Part shown: piece after piece, positions 52,828-61,966 of the stretch
Numbering within the stretch: the first letter of the stretch is position 1
Layout of the letters: every line of letters begins with the position of its first letter
DNA from: Bordetella genomosp. 4
GTDB taxonomy: Bacteria; Pseudomonadota; Gammaproteobacteria; Burkholderiales; Burkholderiaceae_B
Assembly (NCBI RefSeq): GCF_002261185.1
Contig: NZ_NEVQ01000008.1
Location: 186,001-250,000, forward strand
Direction: 5' to 3'
DNA length: 64,000 bases
Translations under genes and position numbers: made by a program
The notes under the pieces: generated by a model
Seen by the model: only the letters and a program-made list of their open reading frames with translations
What the model was told of the DNA's origin: nothing
Databases searched by the model: none

Positions 52828-54384
52828 ATGAATCAAGGACGATATACCAGCCGTAACGCAACCTATTGGCGTGATCGGCCCGCCATCATCTATGGCGAAA
52901 AGACAATCAGTTTTGGCCAGTTGGAGACGCGTTCGAATCGCTTGGCCAATGCCTTGCTGGGATTGGGGCTGGTCAAAGGCGACCGCGTTGCCATCCAGGC
53001 CTGGAATTGCCCTGAAATCATCGAGCTCGAATGCGCGCTCTACAAAGCCGGCCTGGTCAAGGTCGCATTGAACGCGCGTCTGTCCAGTCGAGAAGTCGTC
53101 GATACGGTCAATAACGCCCAGGCGACGGTGTTCATCGTCGACCCTACGCATAGCGAAGGCGTGGCGTCGATCCTGAGCGAGTTGAGCAGCGTGCGCCATA
53201 TGATCGTGACGGGCAACGATGCGATCGAAGGGTGGCGCACATACGAGTCGTTTATCGCAGCAGCTGCGGACCGGAATCCTGATATAGAGATGGCGGAAAA
53301 CGACCTTGCGGTGCTGCATTTCACATCAGGCTCCACCGGCAAACTGAAGGCGGCGATGCAAACGGTGGGCAACCGCATGGCCTCGCTGCGCAAGGTGGTC
53401 ATGGGCCGCATGCGCGCCAATCCCGGCGAGGTGCTGGCGCTGGCGGGCCCGATTACGCATGCCAGCGGTATGTTCATGCAGCCCTTTCTGTTCCAGGGAG
53501 GCACCATCCTGCTGCATGACCGTTTCGACCCCGAGGCCTTTCTGGCCTCGGCGGCAAAGCATCGTGCGGCATTCAGTTTCATGGTGCCGACGATGATCAA
53601 TATGTTGATTGCGGAGCCCAGCTTGCATCGTCACGATCTGAGCGCGCTGCGTCAGATATCTTATGGCGGTGCGCCGATGGCGCCCGCCCGAGTCCGCGAG
53701 GCATGGGAGGCGCTGGGGCCGAAATTGAGCCAAGGCTACGGTACTGGCGAAACCACCGGTGGACTGGCTTTGTTGAGCACGGCTGACCATGCGCATGCGT
53801 TGGCATCGCGTCCAGAGCGTCTGTCCTCCTGCGGGCGATTGTTTGGCGAAGGCGAACTCTGCTTGCTAGGTGATGACGGGCAGCCAGTGCCGCAAGGCGA
53901 GGTGGGCGAGATCACTGTGCGCGGCCCCGACGTATTCGCAGGTTATTGGGGTGAGCCGGAATTGTCGGCGCAGGCGCTGCGCAACGGGCGTTTGCATACT
54001 GGTGATCTCGCACGCATGGACGAAGAGGGGTTCGTCTATATTGTCGATCGCAAGAAGGACATGATCATCACAGGCGGATTCAATGTCTATCCCACCGAGG
54101 TCGAGCAAGCGTTGTATCAGCACCCGGATGTATATGAAGCATGCGTATTCGGTATCCCCGACGACAAGTGGGGCGAGTCGATCAAGGCGGTGCTCGTGCT
54201 GAAACCTGGCGCACAGACGGGGCAGGCCGAACTCATGGAGCATTGCCGTGCGCATCTGGCCGATTTCAAGAAGCCACGCAGTATCGACATTGTGGCCGAG
54301 TTGCCAAAGAACGCGAACGGGAAATTGGCACGTAAGCCGCTGCGCGATGCATATTGGGAAGGTCATGAACGCAAGGTAGGCTAG
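52828..54384 (+). CDS. AMP-forming acyl-CoA synthetase/ligase
   Basis: A 518-residue ANL-superfamily enzyme activating a carboxylic acid to its CoA thioester. Visible motifs: the P-loop HFTSGSTGKLKAAMQT, YGGAPMAPARVREAW, the A5 motif SQGYGTGETTGG, GDLARMDEEGFVYIVDRKKD (A7-A8 hinge), ITGGFNVYPTEVEQAL and the C-terminal catalytic Lys in PKNANGKLARKPLR. The P-loop reads STGKLKA where STGxPKG is usual. ATG 52828 is favoured by GGAG 8 bp upstream; ATG 52816 is an alternative. Substrate unknown. The VOC gene downstream is in the same direction, 157 bp away. Confidence 0.9.
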   Translation: MNQGRYTSRNATYWRDRPAIIYGEKTISFGQLETRSNRLANALLGLGLVKGDRVAIQAWNCPEIIELECALYKAGLVKVALNARLSSREVVDTVNNAQATVFIVDPTHSEGVASILSELSSVRHMIVTGNDAIEGWRTYESFIAAAADRNPDIEMAENDLAVLHFTSGSTGKLKAAMQTVGNRMASLRKVVMGRMRANPGEVLALAGPITHASGMFMQPFLFQGGTILLHDRFDPEAFLASAAKHRAAFSFMVPTMINMLIAEPSLHRHDLSALRQISYGGAPMAPARVREAWEALGPKLSQGYGTGETTGGLALLSTADHAHALASRPERLSSCGRLFGEGELCLLGDDGQPVPQGEVGEITVRGPDVFAGYWGEPELSAQALRNGRLHTGDLARMDEEGFVYIVDRKKDMIITGGFNVYPTEVEQALYQHPDVYEACVFGIPDDKWGESIKAVLVLKPGAQTGQAELMEHCRAHLADFKKPRSIDIVAELPKNANGKLARKPLRDAYWEGHERKVG

Positions 54385-54541
54385 GGGGGGCAGCAGGTCG
54401 ACGCTTCGCGTGCGCGGCCTGCGGTTGTCGGCCTTGATGCACGCGCCAGGGCGGTATCGCGGGGGCCGAGGTAGACTATCTATCCTTTGACGGCCAATGC
54501 GAAGCCAGCGTCGCTTGCCCTGTGTACCTCGAGGAGCCCTG

Positions 54542-55195
54542 ATGCAGTCCTTCCTAGATCACATTGCCGTTGTGGCGCCAGACCTGGCCAGTGGCACACG
54601 TTTTGTCGAACAGGCTTTGGGTGTGTCTCTGCAAGCAGGGGGACAGCATCCGCGCATGGGCACGCATAATAAATTGCTGCGGTTGGGCGACGATGTTTAT
54701 CTGGAAGTCATCGCAGCCGATCCCGCCGCCCCGGCACCGCAACGCCCTCGATGGTTCGAATTGGACCAGATGACACCCGAATCCACGCCCAGGCTGGGAA
54801 CATGGGCGATACGTACCGACGATATCGTTGCGGCTCGGGCCGCTTGCTCTTGGGATACAGGTCCGATCGAGAGCATGACTCGAGGTACATTGGCCTGGCG
54901 CATCACGATTCCTGCAGATGGCAGTCTGCCCGAGAGTGGCGTGGCGCCCACTTTGATCCAATGGGACGTGCCATCGCATCCCGCCAACATGCTGGATGAC
55001 AAGGGCTGCACACTGCAGGCGTTAGAGCTCTTTCATTCCACGCCTGAGCGCATACGTGATGCGTTGGATACGTTGAACCTGCTCAACAGCAAAGTACAGG
55101 TGCGGTCGCTGCCTACTGATACATCGCCGCACCTGGTCGCTCATATCCGTACTCCTCACGGACTGCGGATGTTGTCCACCGATTTTTCGGCGTAG
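54542..55195 (+). CDS. VOC/glyoxalase-like domain protein
   Basis: A 217-residue protein of the 'glyoxalase-like domain' VOC subgroup. The N-terminal MQSFLDHIAVVAPDLASGTRFV contains the first metal-position His. NKLLRLGDDVYLEVIAADP and the ALAxP-type FELDQM region follow, and a second half-module ends PHGLRMLSTDFSA. The reaction is unknown. GAGGAGCCCTG precedes ATG 54542. It may form a unit with the CoA-ligase gene, although the gap contains a small GCAGG/CCTGC hairpin. Confidence 0.82.
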   Translation: MQSFLDHIAVVAPDLASGTRFVEQALGVSLQAGGQHPRMGTHNKLLRLGDDVYLEVIAADPAAPAPQRPRWFELDQMTPESTPRLGTWAIRTDDIVAARAACSWDTGPIESMTRGTLAWRITIPADGSLPESGVAPTLIQWDVPSHPANMLDDKGCTLQALELFHSTPERIRDALDTLNLLNSKVQVRSLPTDTSPHLVAHIRTPHGLRMLSTDFSA

Positions 55196-55205
55196 TTATT
55201 GGGGC

Positions 55206-56225
55206 TCACTGCACCTGGATATTTGCGCTTTTTACGACGGCTTTGTAGGTCTTGAGGTCAGCCTCGATCTGTTGGCGAAACTCTTGCGGGGTGTTGCCGG
55301 ACGCGGTGATCCCCAGACCGGCCAGACGCTCTTCGGTTTCGGGCGTATGGACCACATCATGAATCGCCTGTTGCAGCTTCGAGACGATGTCCGCCGGGGT
55401 TTTTGCCGGGGACAATATTCCTATCCATGAGTTCGATACAAATCCCTCCACACCGGACTCCGATACGGTGGGCACATCAGGCAGCGAGGGCAGACGTTTT
55501 TCTGTACTGACCGCGATCGCTTTGAGCTGCTTGCGTTCAACATAGGGATAGGCGCCCGCGACTGCGGTATATAAGAGCGGCAGAGTGCCACCCACGACGT
55601 CTGCCATGGCTTGGCCGCCGCCTTTATACGGAATGTGCTCCAACTTTATCCCCGTACGTTGGCGTAACAGTTCTCCCGCCAGATGCGGCGTGCTGCCTAC
55701 GCCGGCGCTGCCATAGGAAATGCCCTTCGGTTGTGTCTTGGAATAGGCGATCAGCTCTTGCAGCGTATTGGCGGGGACTTTGGGATTCGCCACAATGATC
55801 AACGCCGCGTCGCCGATCTTGCTTACGGGGGCCAGGTCTTTTAGCGTATCGAACGGGATGTCCTTATGCACATACGGATTGATGACCAGCGTGCCATCAA
55901 AGCCTAGCAATAGGGTGTAGCCGTCAGGGGCGGCTTGCGCAGCCATCTGCGTGCCGATGTTGCCCGATGCGCCGGGCTTGTTATCGACAATGATTTGCTG
56001 CCCCAGGCGTTGACTGAGTTTGTCTGCGACCAGACGTGCACCGGTATCTGATACGCCGCCAGGCGCGAACGGGACAATGAGACGTATAGGACGGGAGGGA
56101 TACTGTTGTGCCGTTTCATTGGCATGCGCTAGCGGTCCGCTGAATGCGGTCATCGCGACACAGATCGAGGCGAGTGCGCCGGTCAATAGTTGACGGTGCT
56201 GTAGGATGAAACGATGGATGGGCAT
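55206..56225 (-). CDS. Bug-family periplasmic solute receptor of the CoA-transferase/lyase operon
   Basis: A 339-residue receptor with a signal peptide ending LAHANE and the mature start QQYPSRPIRLIVPFAPGGVSD. IGTQMAAQAAPDGYTLLLG and ISYGSAGVGSTPHLAGELL are canonical ligand-site segments. It is the third gene of a sigma-54-driven operon after the CaiB-type CoA-transferase and HMG-CoA lyase, so its ligand is probably the acid fed to those enzymes, such as a 3-hydroxy-3-methyl dicarboxylate. Confidence 0.94.
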   Translation of the reverse strand: MPIHRFILQHRQLLTGALASICVAMTAFSGPLAHANETAQQYPSRPIRLIVPFAPGGVSDTGARLVADKLSQRLGQQIIVDNKPGASGNIGTQMAAQAAPDGYTLLLGFDGTLVINPYVHKDIPFDTLKDLAPVSKIGDAALIIVANPKVPANTLQELIAYSKTQPKGISYGSAGVGSTPHLAGELLRQRTGIKLEHIPYKGGGQAMADVVGGTLPLLYTAVAGAYPYVERKQLKAIAVSTEKRLPSLPDVPTVSESGVEGFVSNSWIGILSPAKTPADIVSKLQQAIHDVVHTPETEERLAGLGITASGNTPQEFRQQIEADLKTYKAVVKSANIQVQ

Positions 56226-56275
56226 GTGTGTCTCCTTGGTGTTGTTATGCGTTGTTGATGCGTGTCATGTGCCAA

Positions 56276-57199
56276 TCACGACGCGGTTTTATCGGCTGCG
56301 TATTGCCGCCTGAGCCAGGCGATGCTGCGTCCTCCTAAAGTCCGGCCCAGTTGTGATTCGGCGTAGTCGACGGCTTTCAGCAAGCCCGGGAGCGAGATAT
56401 CTGTCGTGAGCCCGCTGCGTTCTGCCATCAGAACCAGGTCTTCGGTTGCAGCGTTGCCTGCTGCACCCGGCGCGAATGGGCAGCCGCCGATTCCTCCCGC
56501 ACTGGCGTCGAAACGTCGCACACCGGCTTGTATTGCCGCCCAGGCGTTAGCCGTGGCCATGCCGCGCGTGTCATGAAAGTGGGCCGCGAGTTTTTTGATC
56601 GGCAGCACACTCGCCAGTCTTTCAAAATGGTTTTTAACCATGCCTGGCGAGGCCGAGCCTATGGTGTCGGCGATGACAATTTCTTCTGCGCCTGCTTGGT
56701 GCATGCGTTCGGCCAACGCTACAACCGTGTCCAGATTCGTGGGACCTTCGAACGGGCAGTCGAAGGCGACCGCGACATAGGCGCGGGTGCGCAAGCCCAG
56801 TGCTTGTGCGGCGTGCAGAGTCTCTTCGCAGATTTTCGTCGCCGTGACGAGATCCATATTGATATTTTTCTGGTTCATCGTCTGCGTCGCAGACAGCACG
56901 ACGGCGACTTCTCGCGCACCTGCTGCATGGGCGCGCTCCAACCCTTTTCGGTTAGGAATAAGCGCCGATGCACGCAGGTGCGGCAGATGCCGGTTGATTT
57001 CTCCCATCAATTCCGTCGCATCCGCCATTTGCGGCACAGCCTTTGGCGATACGAAGCTCGTCGCTTCGATGCTCGTCACGCCTGCTTCGTGTAATAACTG
57101 GATCAGCCGGAGTTTGGCTGAGGTGGAAACAGGAATTTGCTGGTTCTGTAGTCCATCGCGCGGGGCAACGTCCGTAATGATCAGGGTATCTAGAGACAT
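56276..57199 (-). CDS. Hydroxymethylglutaryl-CoA lyase family protein
   Basis: A 307-residue metal-dependent lyase splitting HMG-CoA (or a close homologue such as citramalyl-CoA) to acetyl-CoA plus a keto acid. The N-terminal DVAPRDGLQNQ, substrate-side EATSFVSPKAVPQMADATEL, metal-ligand HFHDTRGMATANAWAA and signature GGIGGCPFAPGAAGNAATED with the catalytic Cys are all present. The frame extends 21 codons upstream into the preceding gene's end; ATG 57199 gives the family N-terminus and lies 13 bp after the CoA-transferase stop. Together the two could turn a free 3-hydroxy-3-methyl acid into acetyl-CoA and a keto acid. Confidence 0.92.
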   Translation of the reverse strand: MSLDTLIITDVAPRDGLQNQQIPVSTSAKLRLIQLLHEAGVTSIEATSFVSPKAVPQMADATELMGEINRHLPHLRASALIPNRKGLERAHAAGAREVAVVLSATQTMNQKNINMDLVTATKICEETLHAAQALGLRTRAYVAVAFDCPFEGPTNLDTVVALAERMHQAGAEEIVIADTIGSASPGMVKNHFERLASVLPIKKLAAHFHDTRGMATANAWAAIQAGVRRFDASAGGIGGCPFAPGAAGNAATEDLVLMAERSGLTTDISLPGLLKAVDYAESQLGRTLGGRSIAWLRRQYAADKTAS

Positions 57200-57212
57200 G
57201 GCCGGCCCCTGA

Positions 57213-58427
57213 TCAGGCAATGGCGCCGTTATCGCGCAGTACGGCGAGGCGCGCGCGGTCATAGCCGGGTAGCGTACCCAACACTGCGTCCGTGTGTTCT
57301 CCTAGATCTGGCGGGCTGCCATACTGAAGCTCGTTAGCTGCCGAAAGTTTGATGGGATTGCCGGGCATGGATAGCATCTCTCCGGATTTCAGCGGCACCT
57401 CGACAACCATATCTCGTGCCCGCACCTGCGCGTCGTTCAATGCCTGCTGGAAATTGTTCACCGGGCCGCATGGGATACGTGCTGCCGACAGTTTTTCCAA
57501 CCAATACGTAGTCGGGTGTTTACGCAGTTCGTCGCTGACGATAGCGTCGATCTGCGTTTTCGCAGCAAAACGCCCCGGCTGCGAATCGTATTCTGGTTTG
57601 CGCAACGCAGGCAGATCGATGCATTCCAGAAACCGTTTCCAAAAGGCATCGCCGATGCATGCAACGATGATGTAGCCGTCCGCAGTGGGATAGCTGTTAT
57701 AGGGCACATGCACAAAATGGCTATTGCCTATGCCCTCGGGCACGATGCCCGACATGAGATGCATGGTCGCCATATAGTTCAACAGCGAGATCTGAGCGTC
57801 GAGCATGGACACATCGACATGTTGGCCACGACCGGTGCGTTCGCGTTCGGCTAACGCTGCCAGTACGCCCAGGGCACCGAACACGCCTCCGCCCAGATCT
57901 CCGATCGGAATACCGCTGCGCGTGGGCCCTTGTTCAGGCGTGCCGGTGATGGACATGCCGCCGCCCATGGCTTGTACGACTTGATCAAAAGCCGGGCGCT
58001 GCGTGTCGGGTCCCGTGCTGCCAAAGCCTGTCACCGAGCAGGTAATGATGCGCGGATTGATCGCGGATAGCGCGGGGTAATCGATGCCCAGCCGTTGCGT
58101 CACGCCCACGCTGAAATTGTCGAACACCACATCCGCGCTACGTACCAGATCTTTGAATACCGCCAGGCCCGTTTCGCTTTTCAAGTCGATGCATACACTT
58201 TGTTTGTTGCGGTTCAGCGTGAGGAAATACGCGCCCATGCCGTCACGCGAGTAATCGGGATCATGTTCTAACAGGCGGCGGGTGCCTTCACCGCTGCCGG
58301 GAGGTTCGACCTTGATGGTGCGCGCGCCTAGATCGGCGAGCAGCATCGTGCCGTAGGGCCCCGAGAGCATATGAGTCAAATCCAGCACGGTAATGTGTTC
58401 GAGCGCCAAAGCAAGTCTCCAATCCAT
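57213..58427 (-). CDS. CaiB/BaiF-family (class III) CoA-transferase
   Basis: A 404-residue enzyme transferring CoA between carboxylic acids. The N-terminal HITVLDLTHMLSGPYGTMLL, ADLGARTIKVEPPGSGEGTR, LKSETGLAVFKDLV and the catalytic-Asp region GQHVDVSMLDAQISLLNYM are diagnostic. It is the first gene of the operon and is preceded by a TGGCAC-N5-TTGCG sigma-54 promoter. With the downstream HMG-CoA lyase, it most likely activates a hydroxylated dicarboxylate using succinyl-CoA or acetyl-CoA; the donor cannot be read from the sequence. Confidence 0.93.
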   Translation of the reverse strand: MDWRLALALEHITVLDLTHMLSGPYGTMLLADLGARTIKVEPPGSGEGTRRLLEHDPDYSRDGMGAYFLTLNRNKQSVCIDLKSETGLAVFKDLVRSADVVFDNFSVGVTQRLGIDYPALSAINPRIITCSVTGFGSTGPDTQRPAFDQVVQAMGGGMSITGTPEQGPTRSGIPIGDLGGGVFGALGVLAALAERERTGRGQHVDVSMLDAQISLLNYMATMHLMSGIVPEGIGNSHFVHVPYNSYPTADGYIIVACIGDAFWKRFLECIDLPALRKPEYDSQPGRFAAKTQIDAIVSDELRKHPTTYWLEKLSAARIPCGPVNNFQQALNDAQVRARDMVVEVPLKSGEMLSMPGNPIKLSAANELQYGSPPDLGEHTDAVLGTLPGYDRARLAVLRDNGAIA

Positions 58428-58453
58428 AGGCGTTGCGTGAGAACTATGCGTTA

Positions 58454-58469
58454 CGCAAAGCTCGTGCCA
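58454..58469 (-). promoter_or_regulatory. Sigma-54 (-24/-12) promoter of the CoA-transferase operon
   Basis: On the minus strand the sequence reads TGGCACGAGCTTTGCG. It has intact GG and GC elements at the correct 10-bp spacing and matches the consensus TGGCAC-N5-TTGCW at all but the last position. It lies 27 bp before the CoA-transferase start. Confidence 0.88.
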
Positions 58470-58538
58470 GTTTTGTGTTTTCTATAAGCTATTGATTTTT
58501 AAAATAATTATTTTTATCAGCCCAAGAGTTTTGTTTTG

Positions 58539-58569
58539 TGAGACATAATTGAAACATCACAATGTCTCA
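58539..58569. promoter_or_regulatory. Dyad upstream site for the PrpR-type activator
   Basis: TGAGACAT (58539-58546) and ATGTCTCA (58562-58569) are perfect inverted repeats separated by 15 bp, with a related TGAAACAT (58550-58557) inside. They lie 70-115 bp upstream of the sigma-54 promoter, the normal distance for an enhancer site, and directly before prpR, so autoregulation is possible. Confidence 0.72.
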
Positions 58570-58589
58570 TTGAAACGCAATCGATCGCC

Positions 58590-60515
58590 ATGAGCTACGC
58601 AGACCTGACGACACGTGCCGACCTGCCGCGCCTGTGTTTCCTCAGCTACCGGCAAATTCGGGAGTTCGCCATGCCGGTGGTGGCCGAGTACACCGGCCGC
58701 GCCCATATCGAAGTGGTCGATGGCACCTTTGGCGGCGCCCTGGACATTGCCCAAGACCGCTTGAACCGCGGATTGGTCGATGCCTTTGTGAGCGCGGGCT
58801 CCAACGCCAGCATCCTGCGCGCCGGGCTGCAGGCCCCGGTCGCTACCATTCAACTAGGGGGCTTCGACATCCTGCAGGCGCTGATCAAGGCGCGGCGCAT
58901 AGCCGACAGAGTCGGCGTCGTGATGTACGGGCGCACCATTCCCGAGTTGGATGCCGTCAAAGACCTGTTGAATATTGAAATTGTCCAGCATGCTTATCAG
59001 ACGCCTGATGATGCGCGCCAACGTTTCGAACAACTGCGGCGCGACAATTTCCAGGTCATCGTAGGGTCCAGCCTGGTCGTCGAGCTGGCCGAGCAGGCGG
59101 GCCTGCATGGGCTCTTGGCATATTCTCTCGCCAGCGTGCGCAAGGGCTTCGAGGACGCTATCGAGTTGGCCCGTGTCGCGCGCCTGGAGGCGGGCCGTTA
59201 CGAACAGCTCAACGGCGTACTGCACAGCCTGCAGGACGCCGTGGTGGCCGTCGATCGGGACCATCGCATCATTGCCGTCAACCCGCCGATGCAACGCTTG
59301 CTGGCAGTCAACGACGAGGACGTGAGGGGGCAGCCGCTGGATCAGTTGCGGCCCGAGCTGAACCTGCGCACGACGTTGGACACTGGTCAGCAAGAGAGCG
59401 CAGGCCTGCAGCGCTTTGGCGGCCGTGATTGGATCGTCAACCGCACGGCCATCCGTGAACGTGGCGCGATTGTCGGGGCGGCGCTGACGCTTTATGACGC
59501 GGGCCGTATCCACGAGGCAGACACGAGTCTGCGAGTGCAGCAACGCCGCCGGCAAAATACGGCGAAATACCGGTTCGACGAGCTGATCGGCCAGAGCCCT
59601 GGCTTTCTGCGCGCGGTACAGGCAGCTCGCCGTTATGCGCAAACCGATCTGACTGTTTTGATCGCAGGCGAGAGCGGCGTCGGCAAAGAACTATTCGCCC
59701 AAGCCATACACAACGACAGCCGCCGCGCCGACCGGCCTTTCATCGCCGTGAACTGCGCTTCGTTTCCCGAGTCATTGCTGGAAAGCGAACTCTTCGGATA
59801 CGAGGAGGGTGCATTCACGGGATCGAGGCGTGGCGGTAAACGCGGTTTGTTCGAGGCGGCCCACACAGGAACCATATTCCTGGACGAGATCGGCGATATG
59901 CCTCTGCCCCTGCAAAGCCGCCTATTGCGCGTGCTGCAAGAGCGCGAGATTACCCGGGTGGGTGCGACGGCTGCTATTCCCGTCGATGTACGCATCATTG
60001 TCGCCACGCATCAGCCGTTGCGCGACATGATTGAACAGCGGCGTTTCCGGCAAGACTTGTATTACCGCGTCAATACCCTGCGTCTCGAAGTGCCCGCGCT
60101 ACGCGAGCGCGCTGATGATATCGGGCCTTTGCTGCACACTCTGGTTGTGCGGTGCCTTTCTCGACTGGGTGCCATGCCAGCGCGCGACATCGTTGACCTC
60201 GTTGCACCGTGGTTGCCGCAGCTAAGGCAATATCCTTGGCCTGGCAACGTCCGGGAACTGGAAAACATGAGCGAACGTATTGCCGTATTCCTCTCGCAAT
60301 ACGACAGCCCTGACGCCATTGATTACGATGCTTTGCGGCATGATTGCCCAGAGCTGTTTGAGGGTGCGCAAACCTTGGCGCATAACGCGGGCGACGGGTC
60401 TCTGCGAACACGTGCTATCCACGCTCTCGAGGCGTGCGGCGGGCGGCGTCAACAAGCCGCACGCCGCCTGGGCATCAGCCGTTCTACCTTGTGGCGCTGG
60501 ATGAATGAGGATTGA
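58590..60515 (+). CDS. PrpR-type sigma-54-dependent transcriptional activator
   Basis: A 641-residue enhancer-binding protein. The N-terminal PrpR sensor (about 1-200) is followed by a PAS-like segment (HSLQDAVVAVDRDHRIIAVN). The AAA+ domain has Walker A AGESGVGKE, the sigma-54-contact loop GAFTGSRRGG (GAFTGA variant), Walker B TIFLDEIGDMPL and the WPGNVRELENM region. A Fis-type HTH ends the protein: RRQQAARRLGISRSTLWRW. Homologues sense 2-methylcitrate or related acids to activate propionate genes. Here it is divergent from the CoA-transferase/lyase operon, which has a sigma-54 promoter, so it should activate that operon in response to its substrate or CoA ester. Confidence 0.93.
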   Translation: MSYADLTTRADLPRLCFLSYRQIREFAMPVVAEYTGRAHIEVVDGTFGGALDIAQDRLNRGLVDAFVSAGSNASILRAGLQAPVATIQLGGFDILQALIKARRIADRVGVVMYGRTIPELDAVKDLLNIEIVQHAYQTPDDARQRFEQLRRDNFQVIVGSSLVVELAEQAGLHGLLAYSLASVRKGFEDAIELARVARLEAGRYEQLNGVLHSLQDAVVAVDRDHRIIAVNPPMQRLLAVNDEDVRGQPLDQLRPELNLRTTLDTGQQESAGLQRFGGRDWIVNRTAIRERGAIVGAALTLYDAGRIHEADTSLRVQQRRRQNTAKYRFDELIGQSPGFLRAVQAARRYAQTDLTVLIAGESGVGKELFAQAIHNDSRRADRPFIAVNCASFPESLLESELFGYEEGAFTGSRRGGKRGLFEAAHTGTIFLDEIGDMPLPLQSRLLRVLQEREITRVGATAAIPVDVRIIVATHQPLRDMIEQRRFRQDLYYRVNTLRLEVPALRERADDIGPLLHTLVVRCLSRLGAMPARDIVDLVAPWLPQLRQYPWPGNVRELENMSERIAVFLSQYDSPDAIDYDALRHDCPELFEGAQTLAHNAGDGSLRTRAIHALEACGGRRQQAARRLGISRSTLWRWMNED

Positions 60516-60556
60516 CGCTCACGCGTTGAAATCGTGAGGTGTTCTCGATACGCGAA

Positions 60557-61957
60557 TCAGTGCGCCATTTTGGGCGCAGCCATCAGCGTGAATCCCTGTG
60601 CAGGTAGACGTATCGAGATCAATGACGCCAGCAGCAGAATGGCACCCGCACTGCCAAAGGCCACCCAATGCGTGCCAAAAGTCTCGTAGCCCCAACCGCC
60701 CAGCCACGAACTGATCATTGCGCCCACCTGATGGCCCAGATAGGCGCAGCCATACAGGACCCCGACAATACGCACGCCATAGATATCGGCCAGAATCGCC
60801 GACGACATCGCAATGCTGCCAGCCCAGACAATGCCGCCGATGGCTGCCGCCAGATAGAGTTCCCAATGCGTGCCCACCACCATGAGGGCAAAGAAACCCA
60901 GGCCGCGTATCAAATAAATCGTCGCCAGAATATGGCGTCGCGGCAAGCTATCCGATATCCGGCCCAGCACCAGCGTGCTGAATATCGCCACCAGTCCGAT
61001 CAATCCAATTCCCAGCGAGCTCGTCGTGGCGTCAAAACCGTGATCCATCAGCATAGGCATGCCGTGGGTGCCTAGCAGGTTCATGCTGAACCCACAGGCA
61101 AAGAGCCCCAGCGTGATCTGCCAGAATGGTTGCGTGCGCGTGGCTTCGCGAAAGCTCAGGCTTTCAGGGATGCTGGTGCGGCGGCTGCTGGATTTACGGG
61201 CGATTTGCTCGGGCGTCAGATCCGTGTGTTCGGGCGCCTGATCGCGAATGACGTACAGGGCCAGCGGAACAGTGATGGCCGTGAACACCATTGCAAAGCC
61301 CAGCAGAGTGGTTTGCCAATGAGTAGACTCAATAGCGAAAGTCAGCACGGGCGTCATGATCGCGATCCCTGCCATGGACCCGGTAGACAAAAAGAACAGC
61401 GCCATCCCGCGCCGCCGGGTAAACCACCGTGTCAATACGGGCGTCAGCGCGACGGGACTCGTAAACCCCAATCCGATCGACAAAAGCACGCCAAAAGATA
61501 AAAAGAAACTGACCGCGCTGTGGGCGTAGACAGACCAGATGCTCGAGATGACCACAATCGCTGTGCCCAGCAACAGAACGAAGCGCGTGCCATGCCGGGC
61601 AACCAGCATGCCCGCCACCGGCATGGCCAGCCCATAGCACAACATGCCGATGGCGACGATGCCCGACAAAAGGCTACGGCTGAAACCCAGATCGCGGGCG
61701 ATAGGCAGAAAAAATGGGCCTACGCCCATGCGCATGCCCACCGTCAGCAAGGTCAGCAGGGTGGCTGCTGCGACAATGTTCCACCCAAAATACCAGTTGC
61801 CAGTCCGTGTTCCTGCCACCGCCTTCTCCGTATCCTGTTTGCGGGCTACCTCTAGATCGGGCGCCCTGGACGGGAATTGTCGGACATTTTCGGAAAATGC
61901 GCTTGGCGGTGTACGGCTATCGAACTTTGCGCGAATGAGCCGCCGGCTGTCCGGCAA
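60557..61957 (-). CDS. MFS transporter (OFA/monocarboxylate type)
   Basis: A 466-residue major facilitator with twelve predicted helices after a ~50-residue polar N-terminus. Helix 1 is WNIVAAATLLTLLTVGMRMG, with the loop 2-3 element at GMLVARHGTRFVLLLG and a matching one at VLGRISDSLPRRHILATIYL. RWFTRRRGMALFFLSTGS is typical of oxalate/formate and monocarboxylate-type carriers. The substrate is unknown. It starts 9 bp after the flavin-reductase-domain gene, so the two are co-transcribed. It is convergent with prpR, leaving only 41 bp between stops. Confidence 0.9.
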   Translation of the reverse strand: MPDSRRLIRAKFDSRTPPSAFSENVRQFPSRAPDLEVARKQDTEKAVAGTRTGNWYFGWNIVAAATLLTLLTVGMRMGVGPFFLPIARDLGFSRSLLSGIVAIGMLCYGLAMPVAGMLVARHGTRFVLLLGTAIVVISSIWSVYAHSAVSFFLSFGVLLSIGLGFTSPVALTPVLTRWFTRRRGMALFFLSTGSMAGIAIMTPVLTFAIESTHWQTTLLGFAMVFTAITVPLALYVIRDQAPEHTDLTPEQIARKSSSRRTSIPESLSFREATRTQPFWQITLGLFACGFSMNLLGTHGMPMLMDHGFDATTSSLGIGLIGLVAIFSTLVLGRISDSLPRRHILATIYLIRGLGFFALMVVGTHWELYLAAAIGGIVWAGSIAMSSAILADIYGVRIVGVLYGCAYLGHQVGAMISSWLGGWGYETFGTHWVAFGSAGAILLLASLISIRLPAQGFTLMAAPKMAH

Positions 61958-61966
61958 GCCCAGGCT

